NCBI GenBank assembly: GCA_025093555.1
Contig: JAIWNF010000004.1
Span: forward strand, 124,001 to 188,000
Direction of reading: 5' to 3'
Length of the DNA stretch: 64,000 nt
From: Circinella umbellata
Lineage: Eukaryota; Mucoromycota; Mucoromycetes; Mucorales; Lichtheimiaceae
Both the position numbers and the translations under genes were made by a program. Positions 46,479 through 59,495 of the stretch are shown piece by piece (within the stretch, counting starts at the first letter, position 1; each line of letters starts with the position of its first letter). The notes beneath the pieces are model-generated. The model made no database searches, was not told the DNA's origin, and saw only the letters and a list, made by a program, of their open reading frames with translations.

Positions 46479-48249
46479 TTACTGACATAAACCACATGTT
46501 AATTTTGCCAAAAGACTCTGTTTCTTTTGTTGACGTATTGGCTGTTGCTGTTGTTGTTGTTGTTGCTGTTGTTGTTGGCTATGACGTTGCTGCTGTTGTG
46601 AAATATGTTGCTGCTGTTGATCTGGAATAGGTTGATCTCTTGTCGTCGTTTGTGCTTCGACATGCTTACCCGAGGTCAACTGGCGTTGATTATCTGCAAT
46701 AACTTTCTTGGCAGGTGCAGGCAATCCTTGACGAGCGGCTTGACGTTTCGAGAGAGTTTCCCAACCTTTGCCATTATTGAGTAACATCCAATCATAAACA
46801 CCATCTTCTACTTCGCCGGAATTCTTGATGACCTTTGTAAACAATTCTCGTAGAAAATCATAATCGGGGGACTCTTCGAAACCAAGTTTACGGACATATT
46901 GAAGATAAATACCAAATTCCTCGGGAAATCCGTCACAAAGATCCTTGACAGCGGTACTTTGTTTCTTTTCTCCAATCTTTTCATATTTCTGTTTATTTGT
47001 AGCAGCCTTCAATCCTTGCCATGGCAACGAGCCACGTAAAAAGTACATGAACACATGACCAAGTGCTTCAAGATCATCACGACGAGATTGTTCTAAAAAA
47101 AGAATCAATTAGCACATCAAATTATATCTACATATATACAGATAAATTTAATTCAAAAAAAAATTAAATAACAATTGTTACCTCGACCCAAATGAGTATT
47201 GATACTCATGTAACGTGCGGTACCAGAAAGACTCTTACGTTCACGATAAGGAATATGTTGCTTTGTTTTTGGATCACGATATAATTTAGCCATACCAAAA
47301 TCAACAATGAAAATATGGTTAGCCATTTTGGTACCAGGCTTTCCAATTAAAAAGTTATCAGGTTTGATATCTCGGTATATCAAATTCTTTTCATGGATGG
47401 TCTGCACACGATTAAGCTAATTATAAAGAAATTCAAGAGAAGAGAAAGAAGGAATCATAATAATAAGATAATAAAAATGTTATAATAGGGCATCAAGAAG
47501 AATAATTAGCATAAATTTGTATATAACTACGAGTCCCCCTTTCTCCCCTTTTAATTGAATTCGTTTTTAATTACCATTTGTTTTGCAAGCATAGCAACAG
47601 TCTTTGTCGAGAAACGGCGACCACAAATATCAAACATATCTTCCAAACTAGGACCCAATAAATCAATTACAAGGATATTATGAAGACCTTCTTGGCCAAA
47701 ATAATAAGCTGTGGGTATACCGGCTATAAATAAAATAATACCTCGATTAATATAAACTATCTTCCCCAATTGGAAAATTAACAATTATACTTACTTGAAC
47801 CTGCCATGATTTTGTATGTTCTATATTCATCACGTAATTGAGGTGCATCACTTTTCCTTGGTTCAAACTTGATAGCCACGGGTTGATTATTGAGTAAATT
47901 CGTGCCTTTTAAGATATATTATAATTGTAGCCATATACAAAAAAAAAAAAAAAAAGAATAAAAAATAAAAAAAAAGCTGCTTGTGTTACTGCGACTATAA
48001 AAGTCAAAACAATATTGAAGTGACTAGTACTTATAGTTACATAAGAGAAAAGGGAGCGAGACAGAGAAGGAGAGGGAGAGAGAGAGGGAGAGAGAGAGAA
48101 AGGAAAGAGAAGAAGAATAACTCACCTTCATAGATAATACCGAAACTACCTTCGCCAATCTTTTTACCGACTCGATAATGTACACCAACAACATTATGTG
48201 AAGAAAATGGATTAGCTGCTGCAGAAGAATGAGAATGGTTTCCGGTCAT
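46479..48249 (-). CDS. Casein kinase I, YCK/CK1-gamma-like
   Basis: Five exons on the minus strand: 48249-48126, 47905-47795, 47723-47575, 47416-47182, 47092-46479; 410 residues. A Ser/Thr kinase of the CK1 family; fungal YCK-type members act at the plasma membrane in nutrient sensing, endocytosis and morphogenesis. Motifs: glycine loop GEGSFG (32-37), catalytic K54 (VAIKFE), AGSTGIP across intron 2, YRDIKPDN with D144, DFG D167, and [20 protein letters not shown], the CK1-specific segment replacing APE. After the kinase domain there is a Gln-rich tail with 12 or more consecutive Gln. It ends LTCGLCQ; two near-terminal Cys (406, 409) are candidate lipid-modification sites in place of the classical Cys-Cys end. 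A 5' UTR intron is possible: a donor GTAAGTTG near 48711 and an acceptor TTAAG just before the start codon. Confidence 0.95.
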
Positions 48250-48375
48250 GTTTTCTTAAGAGAAAAAAAAAAAGATAATATAAATTAGGGTTGTTGTTGG
48301 TTGATGTTTATAAATGTCGTCGGAGAGTGAGAAAGTGAGAGGACGAGGTAAAATGAAGTTTGTTATGTAGCAGTA

Positions 48376-48410
<35 letters not shown>

Positions 48411-48489
48411 GAGATGCTAATTACAACAATAAATGAATTAGATGAGAAAAAAAAAAGTTGGGCTTTTTTTTCCCAAAAGAAGTGAGGAA

Positions 48490-48521
<32 letters not shown>

Positions 48522-49450
48522 GTGTTAGTTTACCGGAGGTAGAAAAATATATTTCAACCAAAGAAGATGATAATAATATATATATATATTATATATTTCT
48601 AAGTGTAATAGTGTGTTGTGCGGGAAAACTCGTGGCTGAGACCCTCGATAGGGAGAATGAAAGATCAACAAGAAATAAGTAAATGAAAAAAGAAAATGAT
48701 GAATCAACTTACAACACAAGGAATGAAGTTGTTGTTCTTTGTTTTATAAATATAAAAACCAGAGTGCAAGAAAAAAAAAAGAAGTATACAGTAAAAGAAA
48801 AAAAAAATATAGAGAAACAATAGTAAATAGTAATAACGAGTTTAATAACCCGCTATATACTTATTTTATAAAGGGAAAAAAAAGGAAGGGGAACGGAAGG
48901 AGGTATATAATATAGAAATGTGTTTTATGTTATATGAGAAGGTGAGGGGTTTTTTTTTATTCATGATATCAAAGAATTGTATTAAAAAGAAGCTTTACCA
49001 ACTTCAATAATTACCTTAAAATGGAGAGGACTATTATTATTATTATTGTTGTTGTTGTTGTTCGTTGTTGATAAGAATTGATTGAAGCTGATTATTGTTA
49101 TATAAGTATAATGATGACTGAAACAAAAAAAAACGTTTATTATAATATATATATATATATAGTACCTTTGAAAAAGCGCGTGGATGAAGTATTTTTAAGG
49201 GAGTTTTTTTAGTAGAGGAGGAGGAGAAGAGTAAGAGGAAATGGGTATGATTTGATAAGAAAGGGAGGAAGTAGGGTGTATAGGTGTGATAATATGTTAA
49301 GGAGCGTATATAATCAAAAGAATAAGAAAGATGTTGGGAAACAGAAAGGAAAAAAAAAAAGATGTTATTGCTTGGTGCCTTGCACTTTGATAGTTTCCGT
49401 TCGCTTGTGCTGCGTTTTTTTTTTCTTGTGTAATCTTTGTTTCGTAACAT
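48250..49450 (-). promoter_or_regulatory. Probable 5' leader and promoter region of casein kinase I
   Basis: Rich in (GA)n/(CT)n tracts (48498-48521, and 48060-48110 just inside intron 1), with (AAT)n at 48377-48411 and (TTG)n near 49046-49062. On the coding strand a good donor (GTAAGTTG, ~48711) and an acceptor just before the ATG fit a leader intron. No ORF of its own. Purely sequence-based inference. Confidence 0.4.
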
Positions 49451-52400
49451 CCCAAATTCGCGGGGAACTTTTTTTTTTTTTTTTTTGTTTACGCTTCAGA
49501 AAAAAGTCCGCAAATCACTTCTCTTCTCCTCGTTCAAAAAGAATATACTTTTCTTTTCTGATGTATCTTTTTTTTTTTTTTTGCCGGGAATCCTTCCGTA
49601 TTCTTTTAATATTTTATTTTTGCTGACTTTAATGGGTTAATTGAGAATGACAAAGTTATCAGCCGATGAAAATGCCGATAATTATTGTTGTTATAACTAT
49701 GCTGTTTCTTTTGCTTTAAGAGAATTGAAGTCATTTTTGTATCACCTTTTACGCATAGTATTACACGTGTATTTGTGTCTCATAGAAACTTGTGGCTAGA
49801 TATCAATATTATAATTATGGTAATAAGTTAACGGGTCCTCTTTTCTCGCTCTTTTTTTTTTTACACACAAATATTTACTTCTTTCTCCATTTAAAAAAAT
49901 AAGCTTTTTTTTTTTTTTTGTTCTTTTATTCTTTCGAGAGAGAAAATAAATAAAGGAAAACAATTAGGGAAATATTTGGTAAATTTTACATTAGACAATA
50001 ACGTAGATAATATAGGCCATCTGCCAAGATATTTGAATCGGATATTAAAGATGATCAGCAAAAAACAAGAATGATTTGCGGACGATAATAATTAACATGT
50101 AAAATAGATTAATATATCCTTTAAACTAGGAACTGAGTTTATTTTTTTATGAGTTAGACAAATGAAATAATTATCTGATTGTTTAAAAAAAATGACACAT
50201 TATAACAATTATTGAGTTTACTATTGAACCACCTTTATTAGTTTATGACATAGTAAAAGGATGAAGCATATTCTTAGCAACATGGTAGCAATATAGTAGA
50301 ACATAAATTATAAATGTTTGTGTAAATCTCAATCATTAAAGATTATATATTTATATCAACATGCTTTTTTTATACTATGTTTGCGGGATTACTATACAAA
50401 TATGTCAACTACACATTCTCGTGGTTGCTTTGTCTGTTTTATCCGTTTTTTTTTTAACTAGCAACCCATTCCGGTGTGACAAAATATTAATAACAATTGC
50501 TTGCGGTGTAATGAAAAGTTTTTTTCTAAAAAGTTTTGTATTAAATACGTACAAATAAGATGATGTTGATTAGAAAGAGCTTTTAGGCATCTTCCTTCGT
50601 TTCGTGTATATATATTTTAATTTATTTTGAGAACCAGGAGGATGAATTTTTTTTTTCAAGCTGAGTAAATATTTAAATGTGTTTAACACCAAGATACTAT
50701 ACGGTAAAATGTGAAATTCGGATAACAAACTGGGTAAGCAATAATGATAATCAGCAATAAAGGTACCATTAATAACTAATGTTTTTTATATCCATTTTTT
50801 TGACATTAAGTTTTTGTGTTATGCTCCTTTAGCACATCATCATTTTCATATTGTACGGTGGATAATATCAACTTAAAACAAAAATGTATATAATTAACTA
50901 TATATATGTATTCTTTTGAGAGTCGATCATAGCTATTTCCACTGTGCGAAAAAAAAAGAATTCTACATACCGAATTGTAACTCGACTTTTTTTCTGGTCG
51001 TAACTAGGTGATAAATATATGTACTAGTTGTAGACCACATGTCATCACAAAGAAGATCGCTGAAGCGCTTCTCTTTTCAAAGGTGTTAGTATTTCTGATA
51101 TTTCTAAAATTACTAACAAGGATGATCAAGAGGGTTAGAAGTTCTAAAAAGCAAGCCTCTATAGAGTATATTTTATTTTTGTTTACAACGCTCTAATAAA
51201 GAGAATCGCTACCGACATCACACACTTTGGCCATGTAGGCACCCACACATAAAAAAATTGTCAAAAATATTTCCAGGTTACTACGTACGTATAAACTGTA
51301 CGTAGTTATATCATTATCGGCATCCGTAGTATATATGTAAATACCTAGCACGGAATATGATATAGCTAGACTAAGTTGTTTATCTTTGGGAATTTACACG
51401 TAAAAGAAATAAGATGCCAGTATAAAGGTCGAAATCACTTATAATATAATATGCTTTTTGGGGTGTCCCTAGCGATTCATTTCAATAAACCATTCTGTTA
51501 TTTTCTACTTTTCTACTAAGAAGTCATTAAATAGGAAAACTTTCACAAATGGGTTGCCATACTAATAAGTGAGAAGGTTAGCGTTTGCAAGTATGAGCTA
51601 TGATGCCAATTAGATTACTCAGGTCAATAATCATTCTGATCTTATTCGGAGCTAATCTTCACAAAGGCCAACTGTGGTGGTGGGGGGGAAGAAGTTATAA
51701 AATGGATATCAGAAATGATTATATATTCCTTACATCAGAGAAATTAACCAATAGCTACGGTATACTACAACCGAAAAAAAAATTATTAGAATAATGGTAC
51801 TACGTATACCATTGATATGTTGCTGTGCATATATCATCTTGGTTTTTTTATTATATTTACGGGGGTTTACCAGGCGTGAATCATAACACTTTAGCAGCAG
51901 AATAAACAAAGTTTATTAATTTCAATCTTTGTCTAATTTTTTTTTCTACATGACAATATATATTGAATGAATACATTTTATCTTTAAAAACATAAAAAAT
52001 ATTAGTATCGTAACCAATGTAGTTTATACCTTTAATGCGTATCAACTGAAGTGCTTTCTTTGCTCTTTTTAAAACTTTTACCTGTACTTCGCGCTCATTG
52101 TTATTTATATAATAGAAATAGATATAATTCTTCTATCATCTCTAATGAAAAGTTATAATAAATTGCTAATTATATTTATTCAATTTCACCAAATATATAG
52201 TAGGTACAGTATGATATTATATTAATAGGAAAAAGGAAGACGTAGATAGACTACGTATGGAATGTTATGGTATGTATTGACTTTAATAAACTACATCAAA
52301 CATTACATTTTCACTATCCAAGATACAACACTTAAAATAGCGTTTGATATATTAGAAAAATTGTAAGATAGAGAAAAGTTTTATCCCATGCTAAACTAAT

Positions 52401-52532
52401 TCTTCGTATTATTATCAATAGAAAAAGCTTTTTTTTTTTTTGCATCTTTAGTAAGTTATGAATTTAGTGCTTTTAAACAGAAAATTTTCTTACTTGCTCC
52501 TTACTGCAAAAGGTTTTGGGTAAAATATTGTA
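49451..52532. other. Large gene-free AT-rich spacer
   Basis: Homopolymer T runs up to about 18 near 49470. ORFs at 49252-49640, 50361, 51008 and 51600 are low complexity and without domain. Nothing else supported. Confidence 0.5.
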
Positions 52533-53359
52533 CAGAGGGTCCCCGTTAATTTCATATCCGTTAATTTTCACACCTCAATAACTTCACCAAAAATCAAGGA
52601 ATGGTAAAAATAACATAAGAAAATTTTCACATCCCCCTTAATTTCACTTTCACAGCACTTGGCGGCATTGAATCCTCATCGGATATGTAAATCAAAAAAA
52701 ATTATGCGATAAATATAAGGATTGTAATTAAATTAGTATACAGTATGGGTTACTTTTTTTATTACGCCATTTGCATGTTTTTTCTTAAGAGGTTATTCAA
52801 TGTTTATTCTCTTCTTGTTTTTCTCGATTTAAGCCTTTGCATATAGTACTAATATCAGGTGCCTTAAACAACTTGAATCCATTTTTAGCCCATAATGCTA
52901 GTGATCGGTTTGTCATGGTTCGCGGGTTAAGTCTTTTTTTCTCAGCCAGAATACTATACTGTTCAGTTGTCAAGCCAACGTTAGATTTGGTTACTGTCAT
53001 TTTGTTTTAGTATATATAGAGCAGAAATATAGAAAAAATGGAATAATATAATAGATAAATTATCTCTGCATCTCTTGGGATTATATATAGCTTTTATTTT
53101 TTTAAAAAAAAGTCATAGATATGCTCAAATAAAAAAAGAAATAGTTCCAAAAATGCATTAAGAGCGATCATATAGAAATAAGTTATTAATTATTACGTGT
53201 TTTGATACATTAAAAGATACTGTATACAGTAGTAAGCTGAAGTATTCAATATATGCACATTCTTGGAAATAAATTTCATAGTATCCGTTAATTTTCACAC
53301 CCCTTTATTTTCACAAAAAAATTGGGAAATGGCCCTATGAAATTAACGGGGACCCTCTG
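52533..53359 (-). mobile_element. Pogo-type deletion derivative, copy A
   Basis: An 827-bp element flanked by TA (52531-52532, 53360-53361). Both termini begin CAGAGGGTCCCCGTTAATTT on their respective strands, with the inverted match extending a few bases further. A CCGTTAATTTTCACACC block lies about 28 bp from the left end and about 70 bp inside the right end. It carries one ORF on the minus strand. It is nearly identical to copy B at 62009-62833, differing by a homopolymer length and a few bases. Confidence 0.92.
52797..53000 (-). CDS. 67-residue HTH-only protein (truncated pogo transposase), copy A
   Basis: Starts MTVTKSNVGLTTEQYSILAE and contains NRSLALWAKNGFKLFKAPDISTI, corresponding to the CENP-B/pogo N-terminal helix-turn-helix that recognises element ends. 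All later transposase parts (second HTH, DDE domain) are absent; the ORF ends REKQEENKH and is followed directly by the 3' terminal region. The same protein, residue for residue, is encoded by copy B. It aligns with the start of the decayed transposase at 21817. It could be a passive remnant or a DNA-binding repressor-like product; preserved identity in both copies may simply reflect recent duplication. Confidence 0.6.
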   Translation of the reverse strand: MTVTKSNVGLTTEQYSILAEKKRLNPRTMTNRSLALWAKNGFKLFKAPDISTICKGLNREKQEENKH

Positions 53360-55871
53360 TAATACGACATTTGACTTTGATAGTCAGATAATCTACCTCA
53401 GTAAGTTTTTGAAGTTGTCTGAAACAAAGATAATTCTGTTTTTAGAGCATATATAATAACTTCATCTTTAATACAATCATCAATTTTACTGTAAGTCATA
53501 CAACATATCATTTAAATAAAACAGAATACTTGGATGTTGCGTTAGATTATTGAGACTATTAAAATTTCATCGAAGGCGCGCCCGAAAACATTAGGCGCAC
53601 TTTCATCACGACACGGTTGATAATAAGATTTCTAGAACTAGACAGTTGGGAACATCGGGTCACTCCTTCCCATTTGTGTCTTCAGAACTAGCTGTAAATA
53701 ACTGCTCTGGAACGAATAGTTACGCATGTCCAGTGGTGAATTACAAAGGGCATATATACTCATGCAGGCTTTATTGCTACGTACGAATATACTTTGCTTG
53801 ATTGAGTTGTGTGCTGTATGTGCCTTTTTTTTATACTCTGCGTATAAACTTTTCTCCATATCATTAAAGTCTTTTTAAATATCTTTCATATGTATCACTC
53901 ACTTTTTTTTTTATCCATACGAACATCCCATATCCCATCATTGTTGCAATTTGGTTTTGTATGTTCGTTCTTCGTAATAAGTTACTATCATAAATCTTTT
54001 TTTTTTCGCGAATTTTTCGCGACAACATACATAAAACGTGTTTGTTTCTACATAAAATAAAACCGTTGTTAAGTAACTTATTGCTATGGTAAAAAAAATG
54101 CCCCACACTAATCTTACTTTGACATGGAATGTTGCAATCTATAGTTTGTAAAGATCTTGATAGTTTTTTTTGTTTTCTTCGGACTCGGCCCAGATTTCAC
54201 ATGATAATAAATATGGTAATAACATGCTGCGGATCTATCCGGTCTAGATCACTATTATTGTTAGCAGTAACCAGTCTTATTAAAAAATGTCACCAACACA
54301 TTTCTACTTTGTTCTTTCCCTTTCCTACCAACTATTCTTTCTTTTTTGAAATGTACTTTTAGTAATCTACTACTTTTTACATTTCTTTTTACACTTTCTC
54401 TTTTCTCCCAACATTCAAAAAAAAAAGAAGTATTTCTTTCTTTTCTTTTGACATTCCTTTTTACACTTTTTTTTTATGACATTTACTTTCGATTACTTGT
54501 AACTTTTCCTTTCACATTGTTTTTTCTACCCTTTCTTATCAAAGATAAAAAAGAAGTAGGGTGGCTACTTGCTACTCTTCTTGTTTTTTTTTTTTTTGAC
54601 ATGTATTGAAAGTTTAATTTTTTAGGTCCCTTTTTATGTTCTTTTTACTTTTCTTACTTTCCTTAAACTATCATTTTTTTCTCTCTCCATTTAGTCAAAT
54701 GACGAATAACATTCAACAGACAATAAGTAACGTAAAATAGTCAAAAGGTAGAGTCTTTCAAAATATTTATTTTATTGTTTTTAAGCTACAATGGCCGTCT
54801 AATATGTTGCTAATTTTGGCTATAATTTTTATTTTTACGGTAGCTGTTTGGTTTTTCTGCATTCACCTGGAACCGTGAGTGCATAAACTTACCACCAGTG
54901 GGCCTTCAAGCGTGACAATTATCCCCTTTCACTTGATAAACTATGCGGTGTCTTATATATTCAATGGCGAAATTTTGATCTGTTTTATCGTTAACGGTCG
55001 CCCATAATTAGGGGTTTCCAAGGTGTCAAAATGAGTTTTAATACTGAACCTGTACTACTTATTGGCAGTTGGTGGTGCATGAATTATTTTAACGGCGCAT
55101 ACATTTCAAACTTTAATTGGAACCAAACAGTGGCTAGAGGAACCAAAAACGTGATTCTTTTTTTTAAAACAAAAATTCTTTGACAACGCGTAAAACTTTT
55201 TATATGTACAAGCTCATCATATAGTGCGACCAAGAGAACAAACGTATCAAACAAAGTACTACAAACGTTGAAGGTATGTTGGGGAGAAGAAAAAGAAAAA
55301 AAAAACAAAAGCATAATTGATTATTTTTGTTTTGAGAAAATACTTTACTTATTATTGCCATTTAATTTTATAGATGTATGAATGAAGAAACTCTTACAAG
55401 TACAGCTTACATTCCTTGATGTTCTACAGAAGATGAACCAATGATAAAACAAGGCTTTAAACATGAAAACAAACAAAATAAACACGGTTCAAGGCGACTA
55501 CTATCTTCAACAAGTATGGTCTTTTAAAAGAAGAGCACGATTTATTTATTTTTTAGATTTAATACAGTAAACAAATAACGGTAAGTCTTTTTATTATTAT
55601 TTTAAGATGATGTGTGAAACTATCAAAATTGTCTTATGTTGCTATGAGAACATTTAATTTACAAAGAGACTACTGCTCAATATATACGTTCTTTATCATC
55701 TTTATCTTAAATATTAATTATATCTATATGTTTATATGACAGCTATATGTCACCAAGGTGAGTAATGTATTCTCTTTTAATGGAACTTTCTCATTATATC
55801 AAGTGTTTTTCTAATGCTATTTCAGATGCCCAGTAATTCATTTTATTTTATCATACCTTGATCTAATATAT
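53360..55871. other. Gene-free spacer before the minisatellite
   Basis: AT-rich; 54300-54680 is strongly pyrimidine-rich with ACATTTACTTTT-like pieces. ORFs on both strands (53638, 53864, 54129, 54346, 55084) have no recognisable domain. No gene called. Confidence 0.5.
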
Positions 55872-58800
55872 AGGTAACCTATGAGCCACAAGAGACATAG
55901 TAGATGACACGCTAGGTAACACAGGTGGTGCTCCAACAAGGTACATTACAAGGCTGGCAATCAAACAAGATAAGTTACAAGGCTGGCGACAAACAAGGTA
56001 AGTTACAAGGCCGGCGACAAACAAGGTAGGTAACAAGGCCGGCGACAAACAAGGTAAGTTACAAGGCCGGCGACAAACAAGGTAAGTTACAAGACTGGCG
56101 ACGAACAAGGTAGGTAACAAGGTAGGTGATTAAACAATGTAAGTAACAAGACCGGCGACGAACAAGGTAGGTAACAAGGTAGGTGATTAAACAAGGTAAG
56201 TTAGAAGGCCGGCGACGAACAAGGTAAGTAACAAGGCTGGCGATTCAACAAGGTAAGTTACAAGGCCGGCGACGAACAAGGTAGGTAACAAGGTAGGTGA
56301 TTAAACAAGGTAAGTTAGAAGGCTGGCGACGAACAAGGTAAGTTACAAGGCCGGCGATTCAACAAGGTAAGTTACAAGGCTGGCGACGAACAAGGTAAGT
56401 AACAAGACCGGCGATTCAACAAGGTAAGTAACAAGACCGGCGACGAACAAGGTAGGTAACAAGGTAGGTGATTAAACAAGGTAAGTTAGAAGGCTGGCGA
56501 CGAACAAGGTAAGTTACAAGGCCGGCGATTCAACAAGGTAAGTTACAAGGCTGGCGACGAACAAGGTAAGTAACAAGACCGGCGATTCAACAAGGTAAGT
56601 AACAAGACCGGCGACGAACAAGGTAGGTAACAAGGTAGGTGATTAAACAAGGTAAGTTAGAAGGCTGGCGACGAACAAGGTAAGTTACAAGGCCGGCGAT
56701 TCAACAAGGTAAGTTACAAGGCTGGCGACGAACAAGGTAAGTAACAAGACCGGCGACGAACAAGGTAAGTTACAAGGCTGGCGACGAACAAGGTAGGTAA
56801 CAAGGTAGGTGATTAAACAAGGTAAGTAACAAGACCGGCGACGAACAAGGTAGGTAACAAGGTAGGTGATTAAACAAGGTAAGTTACAAGGCTGGCGACA
56901 AACAAGGTAGGTAACAAGGTCGGCGACGAACAAGGTAAGTTACAAGGCCGGCGACGAACAAGGTAAGTTACAAGGCCGGCGACGAACAAGGTAGGTAACA
57001 AGGTAGGTGATTAAACAAGGTAAGTTAGAAGGCTGGCGACGAACAAGGTAAGTAACAAGGCTGGCGATTCAACAAGGTAAGTTACAAGGCCGGCGACGAA
57101 CAAGGTAGGTAACAAGGTAGGTGATTAAACAAGGTAAGTTAGAAGGCTGGCGACGAACAAGGTAGGTAACAAGGCCGGCGACGAACAAGGTAAGTTACAA
57201 GACCGGCGACGAACAAGGTAAGTTTACAAGGCCGGCGACAAACAAGGTAGGTAACAAGGCCGGCGACAAACAAGGTAAGTTACAAGGCCGGCGACAAACA
57301 AGGTAGGTAACAAGGCCGGCGACGAACAAGGTAAGTAACAAGGCTGGCGATTCAACAAGGTAAGTAACAAGACCGGCGACGAACAAGGTAGGTAACAAGG
57401 TAGGTGATTAAACAAGGTAAGTTAGAAGGCTGGCGACGAACAAGGTAAGTTACAAGGCCGGCGATTCAACAAGGTAAGTTACAAGGCTGGCGACGAACAA
57501 GGTAAGTAACAAGACCGGCGACGAACAAGGTAAGTTACAAGGCTGGCGACGAACAAGGTAGGTAACAAGGTAGGTGATTAAACAAGGTAAGTAACAAGAC
57601 CGGCGACGAACAAGGTAGGTAACAAGGTAGGTGATTAAACAAGGTAAGTTACAAGGCTGGCGACAAACAAGGTAGGTAACAAGGTCGGCGACGAACAAGG
57701 TAAGTTACAAGGCCGGCGACGAACAAGGTAAGTTACAAGGCCGGCGACGAACAAGGTAAGTTACAAGACCGGCGACGAACAAGGTAAGTTTACAAGGCCG
57801 GCGACAAACAAGGTAGGTAACAAGGCCGGCAACAAACAAGGTAAGTTACAAGGCCGGCGACAAACAAGGTAAGTTACAAGGCCGGCGACGGACAAGGTAG
57901 GTAACAATGTAGGTGATTAAACAAGGTAAGTAACAAGACCGGCGACGAACAAGGTAGGTAACAAGGTAGGTGATTAAACAAGGTAAGTTAGAAGGCTGGC
58001 AACGAACAAGGTAAGTTACAAGGCCGGCGATTCAACAAGGTAAGTTACAAGGCTGGCGACGAACAAGGTAAGTTACAAGGCCGGCGACGAACAAGGTAAG
58101 TTACAAGGCCGGCGACGAGCAAGGTAGGTAACAAGGTAGGTGATTAAACAAGGTAAGTTAGAAGGCTGGCGACGAACAAGGTAGGTAACAAGGTAGGTGA
58201 TTAAACAAGGTAAGTTACAAGGCTGGCGACAAACAAGGTAGGTAACAAGGTCGGCGACGAACAAGGTAAGTTACAAGACCGGCGACGAACAAGGTAAGTT
58301 ACAAGGCCGGCGACGAACAAGGTAGGTAACAAGGCCGGCGACGAACAAGGTAAGTAACAAGGCTGGCGATTCAACAAGGTAAGTTACAAGGCCGGCGACG
58401 AACACGGTAAGTAACAAGGTAGGTGATTAAACAAGGTAAGTTACAAGGCTGGCGACAAACAAGGTAGGTAACAAGGTAGGTGATTAAACAAGGTAAGTAA
58501 CAAGACCGGCGACGAACAAGGTAGGTAACAAGGTAGGTGATTAAACAAGGTAAGTTACAAGGCTGGCGACAAACAAGGTAGGTAACAAGGTCGGCGACGA
58601 ACAAGGTAAGTTACAAGGCCGGCGACGAACAAGGTAAGTTACAAGGCCGGCGACGAACAAGGTAGGTAACAAGGCCGGCGACGAACAAGGTAAGTAACAA
58701 GGCTGGCGATTCAACAAGGTAAGTTACAAGGCCGGCGACGAACAAGGTAAGTTACAAGACCGGCTACGAACAAGGTAAGTTTACAAGGCCGGCGACAAAC

Positions 58801-59495
58801 AAGGTAGGTAACAAGGCCGGCGACAAACAAGGTAAGTTACAAGGCCGGCGACAAACAAGGTAAGTTACAAGGCTGGCGACGGACAAGGTAGGTAACAATG
58901 TAGGTGATTAAACAAGGTAAGTAACAAGACCGGCGACGAACAAGGTAGGTAACAAGGTAGGTGATTAAACAAGGTAAGTTAGAAGGCTGGCGACGAACAA
59001 GGTAAGTTACAAGGCTGGCGACGAACAAGGTAAGTAACAAGACCGGCGAGGAACAAGGTAAGTTACAAGGCTGGCGACGAACAAGGTAGGTAACAAGGTA
59101 GGTGATTAAACAAGGTAAGTAACAAGACCGGCGACGAACAAGGTAGGTAACAAGGTAGGTGATTAAACAAGGTAAGTTACAAGGCTGGCGACAAACAAGG
59201 TTGGTACAAAGCCGGCGACAAACAAGGTAAGTTACAAGGCCGGCGACAAACAAGGTAAGTTACAAGGCTGGCGACGGACAAGGTAGGTAACAATGTAGGT
59301 GATTAAACAAGGTAAGTAACAAGACTGGCGACGAACAAGGTAGGTAACAAGGTAGGTGATTAAACAAGGTAAGTTACAAGACCGGCGACGAACAAGGTAA
59401 GTTTACAAGGCCGGCGACAAACAAGGTAAGTTAGAAGGCTGGCGACGGACAAGGTAGGTAACAATGTAGGTGATTCAACAAGGTAGGTAAGAAGG
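55872..59495. repeat. 3.6-kb minisatellite of ~28-bp units with embedded splice-donor consensus
   Basis: Tandem units such as GGCCGGCGACGAACAAGG followed by TAAGTTACAA (28 bp), alternating with variants GGCTGGCGATTCAACAAGG and GGTAGGTGATTAAACAAGG. Roughly 130 units by length. Nearly every unit contains CAAGGTAAGT or CAAGGTAGGT. Higher-order order is visible: a block repeats with a 171-bp period at 56297, 56468 and 56639, and a larger stretch containing 56685-56933 reappears 765 bp later at 57450-57698. The minus strand stays open in places, giving Leu/Cys/Pro-rich peptides (LPCLITYLVTYLV), which are by-products of the repeat. Edges are degenerate (55872-55990 and after 59430). Confidence 0.95.

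Noticed and set aside
49252..49640. Phe/Lys-rich ORFs of 67-124 residues
   Set aside because: Composed of poly-T and poly-A runs translated as Phe and Lys; no domain and overlapping frames of the same kind.
53638..54106. Two adjacent minus-strand ORFs of 73 and 80 residues
   Set aside because: No recognisable domain, no conserved splice signals between them and AT-driven composition.
56290..56640. 171-bp period as evidence of alpha-satellite homology
   Set aside because: The period equals that of primate alpha satellite only by coincidence; the sequence is unrelated and is built from 28-bp units.
55863..59253. Long minus-strand ORFs with Leu/Cys/Pro-rich repeats (LPCLITYLVTYLV) resembling a membrane repeat protein
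   Set aside because: They are produced by a 28-bp non-coding tandem repeat; frames change with each variant unit and there is no consistent start, splice structure or domain.
55872..59495. CRISPR-like array
   Set aside because: Units are contiguous with no unique spacers and the window is clearly eukaryotic.
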